64,000 bases of DNA from Phycisphaeraceae bacterium (GTDB lineage: Bacteria > Planctomycetota > Phycisphaerae > Phycisphaerales > UBA1924), in assembly GCA_019636625.1 (NCBI GenBank), contig JAHBXE010000005.1:62001-126000 (forward strand), read 5' to 3'. The first letter of the stretch is position 1, and the number at the start of each line of letters is the position of its first letter. Below the pieces are notes generated by a model that did not search any database, had not been told where the DNA came from, and saw only the letters and a program-made list of their open reading frames with translations. Positions 7,917-18,337 of the stretch are shown in pieces. A program made the translations under genes and the position numbers.

Positions 7917-9146
7917 ATGACGACCTTGGCCGTGCCAGAACGACTCCCCCGCACCGACCCCCGCTTGGACGCTATCCGGGCGAAGGTGGCCGCGGGCGAG
8001 CGGCTGTCGCTGGAGGATGGCGAGCTGCTGTACACCACGCCGGATATCTGGACGGTGTGCGAGCTGGCGGACAGCGTGCGCCGGCGTCTGCACGGCGACA
8101 TCGCGTACTACAACATCAACCGGCACCTGAACTACTCGAACGTGTGCGCCCTGTCGTGCAAGTTCTGCGAGTTCTACCGCAAGAAGGATGAGGAGGGGGC
8201 GTACACGCGCGACATGGCGTACGTGCGCGAAGAGGTGGCCAAGGCCGTCGAGGGCGGGGCGACCGAGATCCACTCCGTCGGCGGGTTGCACCCGTACCTG
8301 CCGTTCAGTTACTACATCGACCTGGTGCGGACGATCAAGGAGACGGCGCGGGAGCTGGGCTCGGACCTGCACGTGAAGGCGTTCACCGCCGTCGAGGTCG
8401 TGCACCTGGCGAAGATCGCGAAGGTGTACAAGAACGACGACCGCAAGGCCGGCATTCGCTGGGTGCTCCATGAACTCAAGCAAGTCGGGCTCGGCTCCCT
8501 GCCCGGGGGCGGGGCAGAGGTCTTCGACGACCGTGTCCACGATGAAGCCTTCAAGGGCAAGATCCGCTCGGATGTGTGGCTTGATGTGCATCGTGTCGCG
8601 CACGAGCTGGGGCTGAACACCAACGCGACGATTCTGTACGGCCACATCGAGGAACGACGCGAGCGCCTCGTGCACATGGACATGTTGCGCCGGGTGCAGG
8701 ATGAGGCGTTGGCGGGAGCGAGACAGCCAGACGGCGACACCGCGAAACAGGGGAGGAGCGCCGCTTTTCAGGCGTTGATCCCGCTGCCGTTCTTCCCGGA
8801 TGGGTCGGAGCTGGAGCATTTGCCCGGGCCGGCGGGTCTGGAGAACCTTCGGACGCTGGCGGTGGCGCGGTTGATGGTGGACAACATCCCGCACATGAAA
8901 GCGTTCTGGATCATGCAGACGCTGGCGATGGCGCAACTCATGCTCCAATGCGGGGCCAACGATGTTGATGGAACCGTGGTGTGGTACGACATCACCAAGG
9001 TCGGGGGGGCAAGCACGCATCAGGAAGTCACCGTGCCGCGGCTTCAGCGGGCAATCCGCGAGGCTGGGTTCGAACCTGTGGAGCGGGACACGCTGTACCG
9101 CCGGGTGAAGCGAGACGGCCAATCGTGGTCAGTCATCGACTCGTAA
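7917..9146 (+). CDS. mqnE: Aminofutalosine synthase (radical SAM)
   Basis: Radical SAM enzyme of 409 residues. MqnE joins the chorismate-derived 3-(1-carboxyvinyloxy)benzoate to SAM to give aminofutalosine in the futalosine route to menaquinone. The cluster motif CALSCKFC supplies Cys77, Cys81 and Cys84. HSVGGLHPYLPF, VKAFTAVE, SLPGGGAEVFD, NATILYGHIE and DNIPHMKAFW are typical MqnE segments, and GTVVWYDITK marks the C-terminal part. About 18 extra residues (around 263-281, rich in Gly, Asp and Ala) separate RRVQDEAL from FQALIPLPF. MqnC from this window has an insertion at the same point. The end overlaps the convergent broken membrane gene by 18 bases. mqnA, mqnB and mqnD are not in the window. 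Confidence 0.9.
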   Translation: MTTLAVPERLPRTDPRLDAIRAKVAAGERLSLEDGELLYTTPDIWTVCELADSVRRRLHGDIAYYNINRHLNYSNVCALSCKFCEFYRKKDEEGAYTRDMAYVREEVAKAVEGGATEIHSVGGLHPYLPFSYYIDLVRTIKETARELGSDLHVKAFTAVEVVHLAKIAKVYKNDDRKAGIRWVLHELKQVGLGSLPGGGAEVFDDRVHDEAFKGKIRSDVWLDVHRVAHELGLNTNATILYGHIEERRERLVHMDMLRRVQDEALAGARQPDGDTAKQGRSAAFQALIPLPFFPDGSELEHLPGPAGLENLRTLAVARLMVDNIPHMKAFWIMQTLAMAQLMLQCGANDVDGTVVWYDITKVGGASTHQEVTVPRLQRAIREAGFEPVERDTLYRRVKRDGQSWSVIDS

Positions 9147-9542
9147 CGCTTCGATGTGCGCATTGACGAGGCGATCGCGCTCCCCATTCCACACAGCGCC
9201 GACGAACGTACCTGCGAGTCCGATCCACAGCCACAAGCCGGTCCGAATGAGGCCGATGAAGTACGCCAACGTCGCCTGCGGCGCCGCCGACGTCCAATAG
9301 GTTGACGTCCCTCCGCCCCCGATGGGGGCAAAGGGCGAGGGCGCACTCTGCCGGCGAAACGCCGCGTACTCGCGAACCGCCATCAGGAGCACGATCGGCA
9401 CGACCGCCGCGATCGCGAGTCGCATGGCCCACGCGTTCAACCGTTCGAGTCCGGGCAGCTGCATGTGCCGAGCAGCACGCCCGATCACGACGGTCGCGGC
9501 GATCCACGCCGCCCACGTTGCGAACGGGACACACCAGACGCT
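9129..9542 (-). pseudogene. Downstream half of an amber-split membrane protein
   Basis: The reading frame continues without a gap from the stop codon of the zinc-ribbon membrane gene. The first codons after the TAG (SVWCVPFATWAAWIAATVV) already form a membrane helix, and two more follow (LAIAAVVPIVLLMAV and LIRTGLWLWIGLAGTF). The first usable start in frame is a GTG at 9488, which would begin inside that first helix and has no visible Shine-Dalgarno. The simplest reading is that one six-helix protein has been split by a point mutation. A real re-initiating second protein or stop-codon readthrough is also possible. The 3' end overlaps the end of mqnE. Confidence 0.6.
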
Positions 9543-10007
9543 CTAGAACGTCCATGTCTCTGGCTGCCTCCATGTCCCAGTGGACGAGAACACACCGGGT
9601 CCTCTCGGCGACGCCGAGTCCATCAGCATCAGCAACCACAGGACGGCCCCGATCCAAAGGAACGTGAAACGCTCTCTCTCGCCGCGGGCCACCAGTTGCC
9701 CGAGAACGACCAGGCCACCGACCACGAGGGTCATGGGGACGAGCCGAAACCAGCGAGCGGCCCCTTCGCCCCACCCGCCGGCCGCGTCCGGCGTCCGCGG
9801 AATGAGCGTCATGAACACCCCGATCGCGGCGGCGAGAACGATCCCCAGAGCCCCGTACCCCAGCATGTTCAACGCCCAGCCGCCGAGCATGACATGCCTC
9901 GACAGAATCGCACGTCGATCAAACGGGGTGCCGCATTCGGGGCATTCGCCGGTCGATCGCTTCGACTTGTGGAGGTCGTAACCGCACGTCAGACAGGCAA
10001 CATTCAT
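9543..10007 (-). CDS. Zinc-ribbon membrane protein, truncated by TAG
   Basis: The predicted 154-residue product starts with a zinc ribbon, CLTCGYDL followed by CPECGTPF, giving two CxxC pairs in the first 30 residues. Three membrane helices follow (LNMLGYGALGIVLAAAIGVF, LVPMTLVVGGLVVLGQL, FLWIGAVLWLLMLM). This layout is common in planctomycete membrane proteins of unknown function. The frame ends in ETWTF-TAG and continues openly for another 137 codons, so the product is probably truncated. The ATG at 10007 is 11 bases after the stop of the hydrolase gene upstream, which points to one transcript. Confidence 0.65.
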   Translation of the reverse strand: MNVACLTCGYDLHKSKRSTGECPECGTPFDRRAILSRHVMLGGWALNMLGYGALGIVLAAAIGVFMTLIPRTPDAAGGWGEGAARWFRLVPMTLVVGGLVVLGQLVARGERERFTFLWIGAVLWLLMLMDSASPRGPGVFSSTGTWRQPETWTF

Positions 10008-10018
10008 GGGGCGACAGT

Positions 10019-11470
10019 CTAACGAAGTTGGGGGGACTCGGCCTTTCGCAGCAAGCCGGCCGCCTCCCATCCCGCTTCCGTCCAGGGCCCGGCCTCCATG
10101 ACTTTGAGCAAGGCGCGCCGACCGGCCTCGTCCGGGGTTCGCTCACCGTAGCGCTTCCGGTAGGCCTCCATCGCTTTCGCGGCCTCCATCGACTCGCGTT
10201 CGCGGCTCTTTCGGTAGGGCTCATCCACCCATCCCAGCGCCTCGGTGAACAACTCGGACCGCGGCAGTTCATGCCCCATGTCCGGGTCGTCGTAGATCTT
10301 GACCGCCAGACCATCCCGCTGGAGCAGGGCCACGCCCTGGCGCACGGGAACCTGGTTGAAGTCCTTTCGACCGGTCATGGCCGCGATGCGACGGGTCTTG
10401 AGAAGTGTGAACGTTGCGGTCTTGGGTCGGCTGTAGTCGGCGCGGTAGAAGAACCCCGTGCCAGAGGGAATCTGTTCGTAGCAGGAGAGACCCGCGATCG
10501 GCACCGCTCCGGCGAAGACGTCGGGAAAGCAACCAAGGAGAATGGAAGACACCTTGGCGCCGCCGGAAAGGCCGACGAGGTACACGCGTCGCGGATCGAT
10601 GTGGTACCGGTGCATCGCGGTGGCAAGGGCATCGAACACCAGTTGGAAGCGATCCACCGACGACCGCAAGTTGCCGGACTGCCCCGCGCCGATGCAGATG
10701 AGGTTGAGCGAGTCCGCGCCCGGCCACAGCGTTTCCGGCGGAGCACCCTCCGATCCGGGGCTCACCCAGATCAGGAGGCCCGCCGGCGTTCGCGGGGAAT
10801 AGCCCCTCGGCAGGCGAACATGAAACTTCTCATCCTCCAGCACGCGATCGGCTGGTTCGAGCGAAGTCCTGCCGCCCGCGAGAAACCGCTCGCCGAGCGT
10901 CGGCTTGTCCATGATGAACCGTCCGGCGATGTAGGGCTGAGGAAGTTCAAACACCTGCTCCGTGCTCATGGCCTCGAGATCAAAGCCGCCCCTGTACACG
11001 GGCCACGAAAAGTACATCGTCGCGAACGCATCGCGGTTGAGAACGATCCGTCTTGGTTGAATCGGACCTCTCTCAACCGCGATGAACTCGCCTCGCCGGT
11101 CGCGGAATATGTCCACGCGACGAACGGGCTGCGGCTCTTGACCAAAGACATGAAGAACACAGAGGCGCTCGGCGTCGCCGGCATCACCGATCATCGGGTT
11201 GCGAGGGATCGATGCACGGAGCGACTCAATCTCCCTGGCCGAGCGAAGGTCCGCGAGCACGCCCGAGAGCGAAAGCAGCATGGCCGGGGCGCCGGCCGGA
11301 ACGTCCGGTCGATCGTCACCGGGTGTCACGACGATCCGCTGCGCCCGTTCACCATCGAGGTCAAAGATGGTGCTCGCCGCCTGCCCAAAGCATGGGATGC
11401 TCGCGGCAACGAGCCAGCTCCAGACCACGACCATCAGGACCCACCCGTTGTTTCGCATCGCAATATTCAT
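10019..11470 (-). CDS. Secreted alpha/beta hydrolase, PHB-depolymerase/esterase-like
   Basis: Protein of about 483 residues with an N-terminal signal peptide (WVLMVVVWSWLVAASIPCFGQA). The C-terminal half is an alpha/beta hydrolase of the Ser-esterase type: oxyanion region LLIWVSPGSEG, nucleophile elbow GLSGG, a possible acid in TGRKDFN and the histidine in DMGHELP. The N-terminal 200 residues are a domain that I do not recognise. The substrate may be an ester polymer or peptide. The frame is open to 11518. The ATG at 11470 or the one at 11458 puts the signal peptide at the start; neither has a clear ribosome binding site. It is followed within 11 bases by the zinc-ribbon membrane gene. Confidence 0.72.
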   Translation of the reverse strand: MNIAMRNNGWVLMVVVWSWLVAASIPCFGQAASTIFDLDGERAQRIVVTPGDDRPDVPAGAPAMLLSLSGVLADLRSAREIESLRASIPRNPMIGDAGDAERLCVLHVFGQEPQPVRRVDIFRDRRGEFIAVERGPIQPRRIVLNRDAFATMYFSWPVYRGGFDLEAMSTEQVFELPQPYIAGRFIMDKPTLGERFLAGGRTSLEPADRVLEDEKFHVRLPRGYSPRTPAGLLIWVSPGSEGAPPETLWPGADSLNLICIGAGQSGNLRSSVDRFQLVFDALATAMHRYHIDPRRVYLVGLSGGAKVSSILLGCFPDVFAGAVPIAGLSCYEQIPSGTGFFYRADYSRPKTATFTLLKTRRIAAMTGRKDFNQVPVRQGVALLQRDGLAVKIYDDPDMGHELPRSELFTEALGWVDEPYRKSRERESMEAAKAMEAYRKRYGERTPDEAGRRALLKVMEAGPWTEAGWEAAGLLRKAESPQLR

Positions 11471-11524
11471 ACGTACGCTGCACGCGAACGGGTCCGCGGC
11501 CAATGGGCGGTCGGGCATAGCCGT

Positions 11525-12115
11525 CTACACCGTTCGTGCCGCACCGATGGTGCCGTGTTCCTTGTCCCGCGCTGCGAGCTGGGCGAGGTAACGTGTGGCA
11601 ACGGGGGCCCAGTGCATCCATCCGCCGATGATGGCGCCGTACACGATGTGCAGCCCGACGAACACCGCGACGGCCGCGCTGCCGTAGTTGGCCGCCATGA
11701 AGCCGGGGTCCGCCAGTCGCGGATCGGGAGAAGACCCGGGGTGCAGCAGGGGCATCATCCACCACAGCATCCCACCGCCGACGACGGCATGAACCGTGCC
11801 AACGAGCGCACCAAGCCAGGCCCGCGCCGTGTGATGAGGCCAATACTCGAACACCCAGGCGTACGCGAGGGCAAAGACGCCGCCGAAAATCAGCATCACG
11901 GTCAGCCCTTGCACCCACGCGCCCCCTCCGGGCTCGTTGGTGAAGATCGAGGCCGTCCCGATGATCATGGCCAGATCGAGGTCCGTCCACCCTGCACTGC
12001 GAGTGGACCACATCAGAATGGCCATGACCCCGGCTGCAACGATCCCGATGCCGAACGCCGCGGCGTAGTACGGCTTGGGGTCGATGCCTGGCGGACGATC
12101 AACTTGGGGACGCAT
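11525..12115 (-). CDS. Five-helix membrane protein of unknown function
   Basis: Protein of 196 residues with a short cytoplasmic head (RPPGIDPKPYY) and about five membrane segments: AAFGIGIVAAGVMAILMW, AMIIGTASIF, LTVMLIFGGVFALAYAWVF, LGALVGTVHAVVGGGMLWWMM and AVAVFVGLHIVYGAIIGGWM. Conserved-looking histidines (YWPHHT, GTVHAV, GLHIVYG) lie in or next to the helices. It is not matched to a named family. The ATG at 12115 was chosen because AAGGAGG lies five bases upstream; the frame is open to 12175. It ends 54 bases before the hydrolase start and could share its transcript. Confidence 0.72.
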   Translation of the reverse strand: MRPQVDRPPGIDPKPYYAAAFGIGIVAAGVMAILMWSTRSAGWTDLDLAMIIGTASIFTNEPGGGAWVQGLTVMLIFGGVFALAYAWVFEYWPHHTARAWLGALVGTVHAVVGGGMLWWMMPLLHPGSSPDPRLADPGFMAANYGSAAVAVFVGLHIVYGAIIGGWMHWAPVATRYLAQLAARDKEHGTIGAARTV

Positions 12116-12218
12116 GGGAGCCTCCTTCCGCTCGACGAAAGGGATCCGCACGAGGCCATTGTAAGAGGGATTCACCCGAGCACAACGTCTATTGCGCAGG
12201 GTTTTTATCTATCTTTTG

Positions 12219-12614
12219 TCACAAACCCATGACGGCGAGCATCTCGGCGAGCACTGCCCGGCTCAGGGTTTGGTCGCCCAAGGGTTGCGCCACGATCTCA
12301 ACTCGTGTGTGGGACGGGGTTTGGCGAACGCGAATGACGATGCACTCGCCCCAGCCAGCGTCAGGCGCCTGTCCCTCCACCCGAGCGAAGTCTTCCGTTG
12401 AGGGCGATCGGGAAATCGAGTAGCCGCGATGACGCAGTGTGGCCTCCGCGGCGGCCGCCACGGAAGGAACTCGGATCGTGCTGGGGAGATCGCACGTCAG
12501 GGTGCGCCCGCGGTACGAAGCAACCTGGCGGCCGTCGGCGCCCGCCGCCGCTGGTCGGCTTTGGCAACCACCGGCCATGGCAGCGACCAGGATGAGCAAA
12601 CACACGGCCTTCAT
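12219..12614 (-). CDS. Small predicted lipoprotein
   Basis: Protein of 131 residues. The signal peptide MKAVCLLILVAAMAGGC ends in a lipobox (AGGC) with the lipid-modified cysteine at position 17. The mature part is a small alpha/beta domain (IRVPSVAAAAEATLRHRGYSISRS, given in part as AAEATLRHRGYS) like the DUF3568-type domains found in planctomycete lipoproteins. That family link is uncertain. It stands alone between the membrane protein gene and rpsU, with about 100 bases to the former. Confidence 0.65.
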   Translation of the reverse strand: MKAVCLLILVAAMAGGCQSRPAAAGADGRQVASYRGRTLTCDLPSTIRVPSVAAAAEATLRHRGYSISRSPSTEDFARVEGQAPDAGWGECIVIRVRQTPSHTRVEIVAQPLGDQTLSRAVLAEMLAVMGL

Positions 12615-12669
12615 GGTCGAAACATCGACCTTGGCCGGGTTTTAGCAGCACAGAACGCCCGCGGCACGG

Positions 12670-12698
12670 TTGACTGCCCTGTGGGTAAGGGCTTTACT
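12670..12698 (+). promoter_or_regulatory. Candidate promoter of rpsU
   Basis: TTGACT at 12670-12675 and TTTACT at 12693-12698 are separated by 17 bases. The spacing is ideal, the -35 matches five of six consensus bases, and the -10 matches only three. Transcription would begin near 12705, leaving a 5' leader of about 50 bases that contains the hairpin at 12709-12724. Confidence 0.4.
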
Positions 12699-12708
12699 AA
12701 GGGCCCTT

Positions 12709-12724
12709 CCGGCCTGGGGGCCGG
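12709..12724 (+). other. Hairpin in the rpsU 5' leader
   Basis: CCGGCC-TGGG-GGCCGG forms a perfect six-pair GC stem with a four-base loop. It ends 18 bases before the Shine-Dalgarno of rpsU. A second inverted repeat (AAGGGC at 12687, GCCCTT at 12703) overlaps the promoter region. The hairpin could mediate autoregulation, but there is no direct evidence. Confidence 0.5.
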
Positions 12725-12756
12725 ATTTGCAACTTTTGAGGCAGGAGCGGCACCGA

Positions 12757-12999
12757 ATGGCGATCCGGATCAAGGCGCGCAGCGGCGAATCGACCGAACA
12801 GATGATGCGTCGGTTCAAGAAGTTGTGCGAAAAAGAAGGGCTGACGAAGGACATCAAGCGGAAGGAGTTCTACGAGAAGCCCTCGGAGCGCCGCCGGCGG
12901 GCCGCCCGCAAGTCGATCAACCGTCGGATCAAGACGGAACTGATGGGCGAGGGTGTGCTCGAGAAGAAGCCGCGTTCGAACCGCCCGCCCATGTCCTGA
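12757..12999 (+). CDS. rpsU: 30S ribosomal protein S21
   Basis: Protein of 80 residues. S21 is a late-assembling small-subunit protein that helps base pairing between the mRNA leader and the 3' end of 16S rRNA. The core shows RIKARSGESTEQMMRRFKKL near the N-terminus, then FYEKPSERRRRAARKSINRR, which is the usual S21 block of basic residues. AGGAG lies ten bases before the ATG. The tail (GVLEKKPRSNRPPMS) is a little longer than in enterobacteria. The next gene downstream is the membrane pyrophosphatase, 165 bases away. Confidence 0.95.
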   Translation: MAIRIKARSGESTEQMMRRFKKLCEKEGLTKDIKRKEFYEKPSERRRRAARKSINRRIKTELMGEGVLEKKPRSNRPPMS

Positions 13000-13021
13000 T
13001 CTCGCATTCTCGTGGGTTCCC

Positions 13022-13061
13022 GGCGGGGTCCGACTCTGGCGCCCCGCCTCGCCTCGGCGGG
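13022..13061 (+). other. Mutually exclusive hairpins between rpsU and hppA
   Basis: The segment CCCCGCC at 13042-13048 can pair with GGCGGGG at 13022-13028 (13-base loop), or its last six bases can pair with GGCGGG at 13056-13061 (7-base loop). Neither stem is followed by a T run. This alternative pairing resembles an attenuator but could also reflect simple GC richness. Confidence 0.4.
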
Positions 13062-13164
13062 CGACCGGGACCCGATCCAATGAGAGTTCATGGATTGCTA
13101 CCGCCGACGGCCGTTGCTGGCCGATTTCTGAAGGTCCTGAATCACACTTTCTCGGAGATTCCCC

Positions 13165-15777
<2,613 letters not shown>

Positions 15778-15815
15778 TCAGTTCGGCCACAGTTCCACGC
15801 TTCGAAGTTCAATGA

Positions 15816-15844
15816 AAAGGGCCCTCCAACGTGGAGGGCCCTTT
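15816..15844. terminator. Bidirectional hairpin terminator
   Basis: A perfect 12-base inverted repeat (AAAGGGCCCTCC / GGAGGGCCCTTT) with a five-base loop sits between the convergent pyrophosphatase and PEP-CTERM genes. The T/A-ending arms give a short U run in both directions. Confidence 0.85.
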
Positions 15845-15874
15845 GTTCATTTCGAGCAATCGGAACTCGTCGCT

Positions 15875-16816
15875 TCAAGCCCGGCGACGGCGGGCGGCAG
15901 CCAAGCCTCCAATCGCAAGCAACGCGATCGAGCCCGGAGCGGGGACGAGGGTGAAGAACTGATCGCCCGCGGCGTAGCTGGCGTTCAGGTTGATGCCGCC
16001 GACAGAGCCGTTGAAGCCGCCGGCGCCATCGCCGCCGAGGTTGCCGGAACCGACCGGGAGCGAACCGAGGAACTGGTTGGAGAGATAGTCGTGGTTGGAG
16101 CCGTTGATGAAGGCCATGACCCGGAGGCCGTTGATCGTGCCGATGCCCAGAGAGGCCAGCGGGATCTGAACTTCAAGGCCCGTCAGCGCCGTCAAGGCGT
16201 TGAGACCCTGCGCGGTGCCCGCGGTCCCATCCACGCCGGCGACGTTGGAGTTGTCGAGCGCCACCGCGGCGTTCAGGACGTTCGAGCCGCCGCTGAGGAG
16301 CCCCCCGCTCTGCCCGTCGTTGCCGCCCAGGTAACCCCCGGTGTTGGTCAGCAAGTTGCCGCCATCGACGTACATGCCAAACGGACCGCCGCCGCACGTG
16401 ACGGACAGCCAGTGTGTCGCACGGAAGGTCGCCGTCGCGCCGTTCACACCGTTCTGGTCGAGGGTCATGCCGTTGTACTTGTCAGGCATCGACGCGACGG
16501 AGGGATTGGGGAGGACGTTGTACCCGCCGAGGTCGCCGTTATCGAAGAACAGGACCAGCTTGTTGAAGTTGTTCTCCAGGTTGCCGGTCAGCAGCAGGTT
16601 CAGCAGCCCGCCGGACTCGTACGCGAAGGCCGCGTTCAACTCCGAGCCGTTGGCGTTCTGAACCTGGCCGTTGGTGCTGTTGCCGAAACCGGTGCCGATG
16701 CCTTGGAACGTCACGGGCGCGCCGTACGCCGGCTTGTACACGCCGTTGACCTGGCCCGCGGCAAGGCCAGCGGTCGCCAGAACGGCCGCGGCAGCAAAAA
16801 CAGAACGAGTGGACAT
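15875..16816 (-). CDS. Secreted PEP-CTERM protein
   Basis: Protein of 313 residues with a signal peptide (SVFAAAAVLATAGLAAGQ) and, at the C-terminus, the PEP-CTERM sorting signal: VPAPGS, a hydrophobic helix (IALLAIGGLAAA) and RRRR. Exosortase is known to cleave such signals and attach the protein to the envelope. The mature region is rich in Gly, Asn and Ala and resembles beta-strand surface proteins (LNLLLTGNLENN, KLVLFFDNGDLGGYN). No enzymatic motif is seen. The ATG at 16816 has AGGAG ten bases upstream; the frame is open to 16939. No exosortase gene is in the window. Confidence 0.82.
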   Translation of the reverse strand: MSTRSVFAAAAVLATAGLAAGQVNGVYKPAYGAPVTFQGIGTGFGNSTNGQVQNANGSELNAAFAYESGGLLNLLLTGNLENNFNKLVLFFDNGDLGGYNVLPNPSVASMPDKYNGMTLDQNGVNGATATFRATHWLSVTCGGGPFGMYVDGGNLLTNTGGYLGGNDGQSGGLLSGGSNVLNAAVALDNSNVAGVDGTAGTAQGLNALTALTGLEVQIPLASLGIGTINGLRVMAFINGSNHDYLSNQFLGSLPVGSGNLGGDGAGGFNGSVGGINLNASYAAGDQFFTLVPAPGSIALLAIGGLAAARRRRA

Positions 16817-16988
16817 GGCTCTCAAACTCCTATAAGGGTTGCCCGGTGGCCCCGCACGGAGGTCGCACCGGACGTCAAGTCTCAGAAACCAATGTACCGG
16901 TACCAAGGCCGGACGCAACAACAAACGCGTGGAAAACAAGGCGTTTTTGCATGGGGTGACTTCCCCATTCTGACATGTTGCTTCCGGA

Positions 16989-17675
16989 TCAACGCAACGG
17001 CATTCTCTCGAGAACGGGCAGGATCGTCGCGTGGTCCTTCGGGGTTACTTCGTACAGAACGGCGTCCCCGACATATCGCGAGAAGACGTGCAGCGACTTG
17101 TCCCGGACAGCTCCAGGGACCCGTGTCTGGCGGTCGCGTCGCTCAAGCACCACGATCACCGGATCGCCATCAACCCTGACCAGCAGGATGCCCGAAATCG
17201 GGCTGATGACATTGGCCTTGTTCCAGCCAACGTACTGCACGTTCTCCGAACGCGACGCCACCCGGATCGGCTGCCGGAGGTAGGCGCGGCACCAGTTGGT
17301 GAACTCCTCATCCGTTGTGCAGACGACTTCCGGCACAAAGCCGGCGGCGACGGTGTCCCGGTACAACGGTCCCAGCACATCCGGTCGATTGGACACAGTC
17401 CACATCCGCCAGCCGCCGACGAGCAGCATCACGGCCGCCGCGGCGGCCAACCAGAGCTTCCAGTGCCTTCGTTGGTGCGGCTTCGGCGCGAGGTCGAGGG
17501 ATTCAGCGGGTTCCGCAAAGACGCGGCACAGCACGGCATCGATGCTCTGTTGGAGCTCCAGACGATCCCGGAGGGCGGGATCTCGTTCCGCCAGGCGTTC
17601 GAGCTTGGCCCGATCGGCGCTGTCGTAGGCCTCGTCGAAGGTCCGTCGGCCCGGCTGTGGAGGCAGGTCAGGCAT
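16989..17675 (-). CDS. Predicted anti-sigma factor, single-pass
   Basis: Protein of 228 residues. A cytoplasmic head (RRTFDEAYDSADRAKLERLAERDPALRDRL, partly given as EAYDSADRAKLERLAERD) is followed by one membrane helix (LWLAAAAAVMLLVGGW, about 75-90) and a periplasmic domain of about 130 residues with two cysteines. The ATG overlaps the last eight bases of the ECF sigma gene and is preceded by AAGGAGG, a strong sign of translational coupling. The pairing and topology fit an anti-sigma factor that holds the sigma factor at the membrane. No zinc-binding HxxxCxxC motif is present, so it is not a classic ZAS protein. The signal it senses is unknown. Confidence 0.7.
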   Translation of the reverse strand: MPDLPPQPGRRTFDEAYDSADRAKLERLAERDPALRDRLELQQSIDAVLCRVFAEPAESLDLAPKPHQRRHWKLWLAAAAAVMLLVGGWRMWTVSNRPDVLGPLYRDTVAAGFVPEVVCTTDEEFTNWCRAYLRQPIRVASRSENVQYVGWNKANVISPISGILLVRVDGDPVIVVLERRDRQTRVPGAVRDKSLHVFSRYVGDAVLYEVTPKDHATILPVLERMPLR

Positions 17676-18312
17676 GCGGGCCTCCTTGGGACGGGTTGGA
17701 CAGCCGCTTGCGCATGGCATGGCGGGCACGGTGGACGTGACTCATCGCGGTGCCCTCGGGAATGGCCAGGACAGCGGCGATCTCGCGGTAGCTCATTTGA
17801 CGGACCGTTCGGAGCAGCAGGCACGCCCGGGGCACTTCTTCGAGTTCGTTGAGCGCGGCGACCACGTCGCGATCGAACGGCGCCGCGTCGAACTCCGATG
17901 CGCTCACCGTTGAACGGACCGAGATCGGCGTCGGGGTGGAGCTGTCCATCGTCACGGGGTCCGCTGATGTGGTGTGGCGGCGGTGGGACTTGCGAGCGGC
18001 GTTCCGCGCCACGTTGCGGACGATGCCGCCCATCCACGCCGCGAAGTTGGTCTCGGGCTGGAACTCGCCGATCTTCTGAAGGCCGATCACCGCGGATTCC
18101 TGAACCACATCCTCGGCTCCCTCGCGACGACCCAGCACCGAGGCGGCTATGAGCCACAGCGTGCGCGAGACCGCGACGAGTCTGGACGAAAACTCGGCCG
18201 GTGTAAGCGCACCGCCACCCGCGGTGGAACCATCCACCCGAGAACCCCCCGTCGAGGCCGCCTCGGCCTTGGGTTGCATTCGCTCCTGAATGTCGCCGGG
18301 AGCGGGCTTCAT
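17668..18312 (-). CDS. ECF-type RNA polymerase sigma factor
   Basis: Sigma-70 family factor of about 214 residues. Region 2 is seen in VSRTLWLIAASVLGRREGAED, shown here as ASVLGRREGAEDVVQE, and in NFAAWMGGIVRNVARN. Region 4 is a helix-turn-helix, RQMSYREIAAVLAIPEGTAMSHVHRAR, recognised from SYREIAAVLAIPEGTAMSHV. The linker between them is longer than usual (TTSADPVTMDSSTPTPISV). It resembles the Rhodopirellula/Verrucomicrobium group of ECF sigmas. The start is uncertain: ATG at 18312 or 18279. It lies 25 bases after copA on the same strand and overlaps the anti-sigma gene. Confidence 0.85.
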   Translation of the reverse strand: MKPAPGDIQERMQPKAEAASTGGSRVDGSTAGGGALTPAEFSSRLVAVSRTLWLIAASVLGRREGAEDVVQESAVIGLQKIGEFQPETNFAAWMGGIVRNVARNAARKSHRRHTTSADPVTMDSSTPTPISVRSTVSASEFDAAPFDRDVVAALNELEEVPRACLLLRTVRQMSYREIAAVLAIPEGTAMSHVHRARHAMRKRLSNPSQGGPHA

Positions 18313-18337
18313 TGCAGACCAGGGTCCTCGGACGTTC

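Noticed and set aside
9060..9085. GGGTTCGAACC with the look of a tRNA T arm
   Set aside because: It lies inside mqnE (encoding AGFEPVER), with no acceptor stem or anticodon arm around it.
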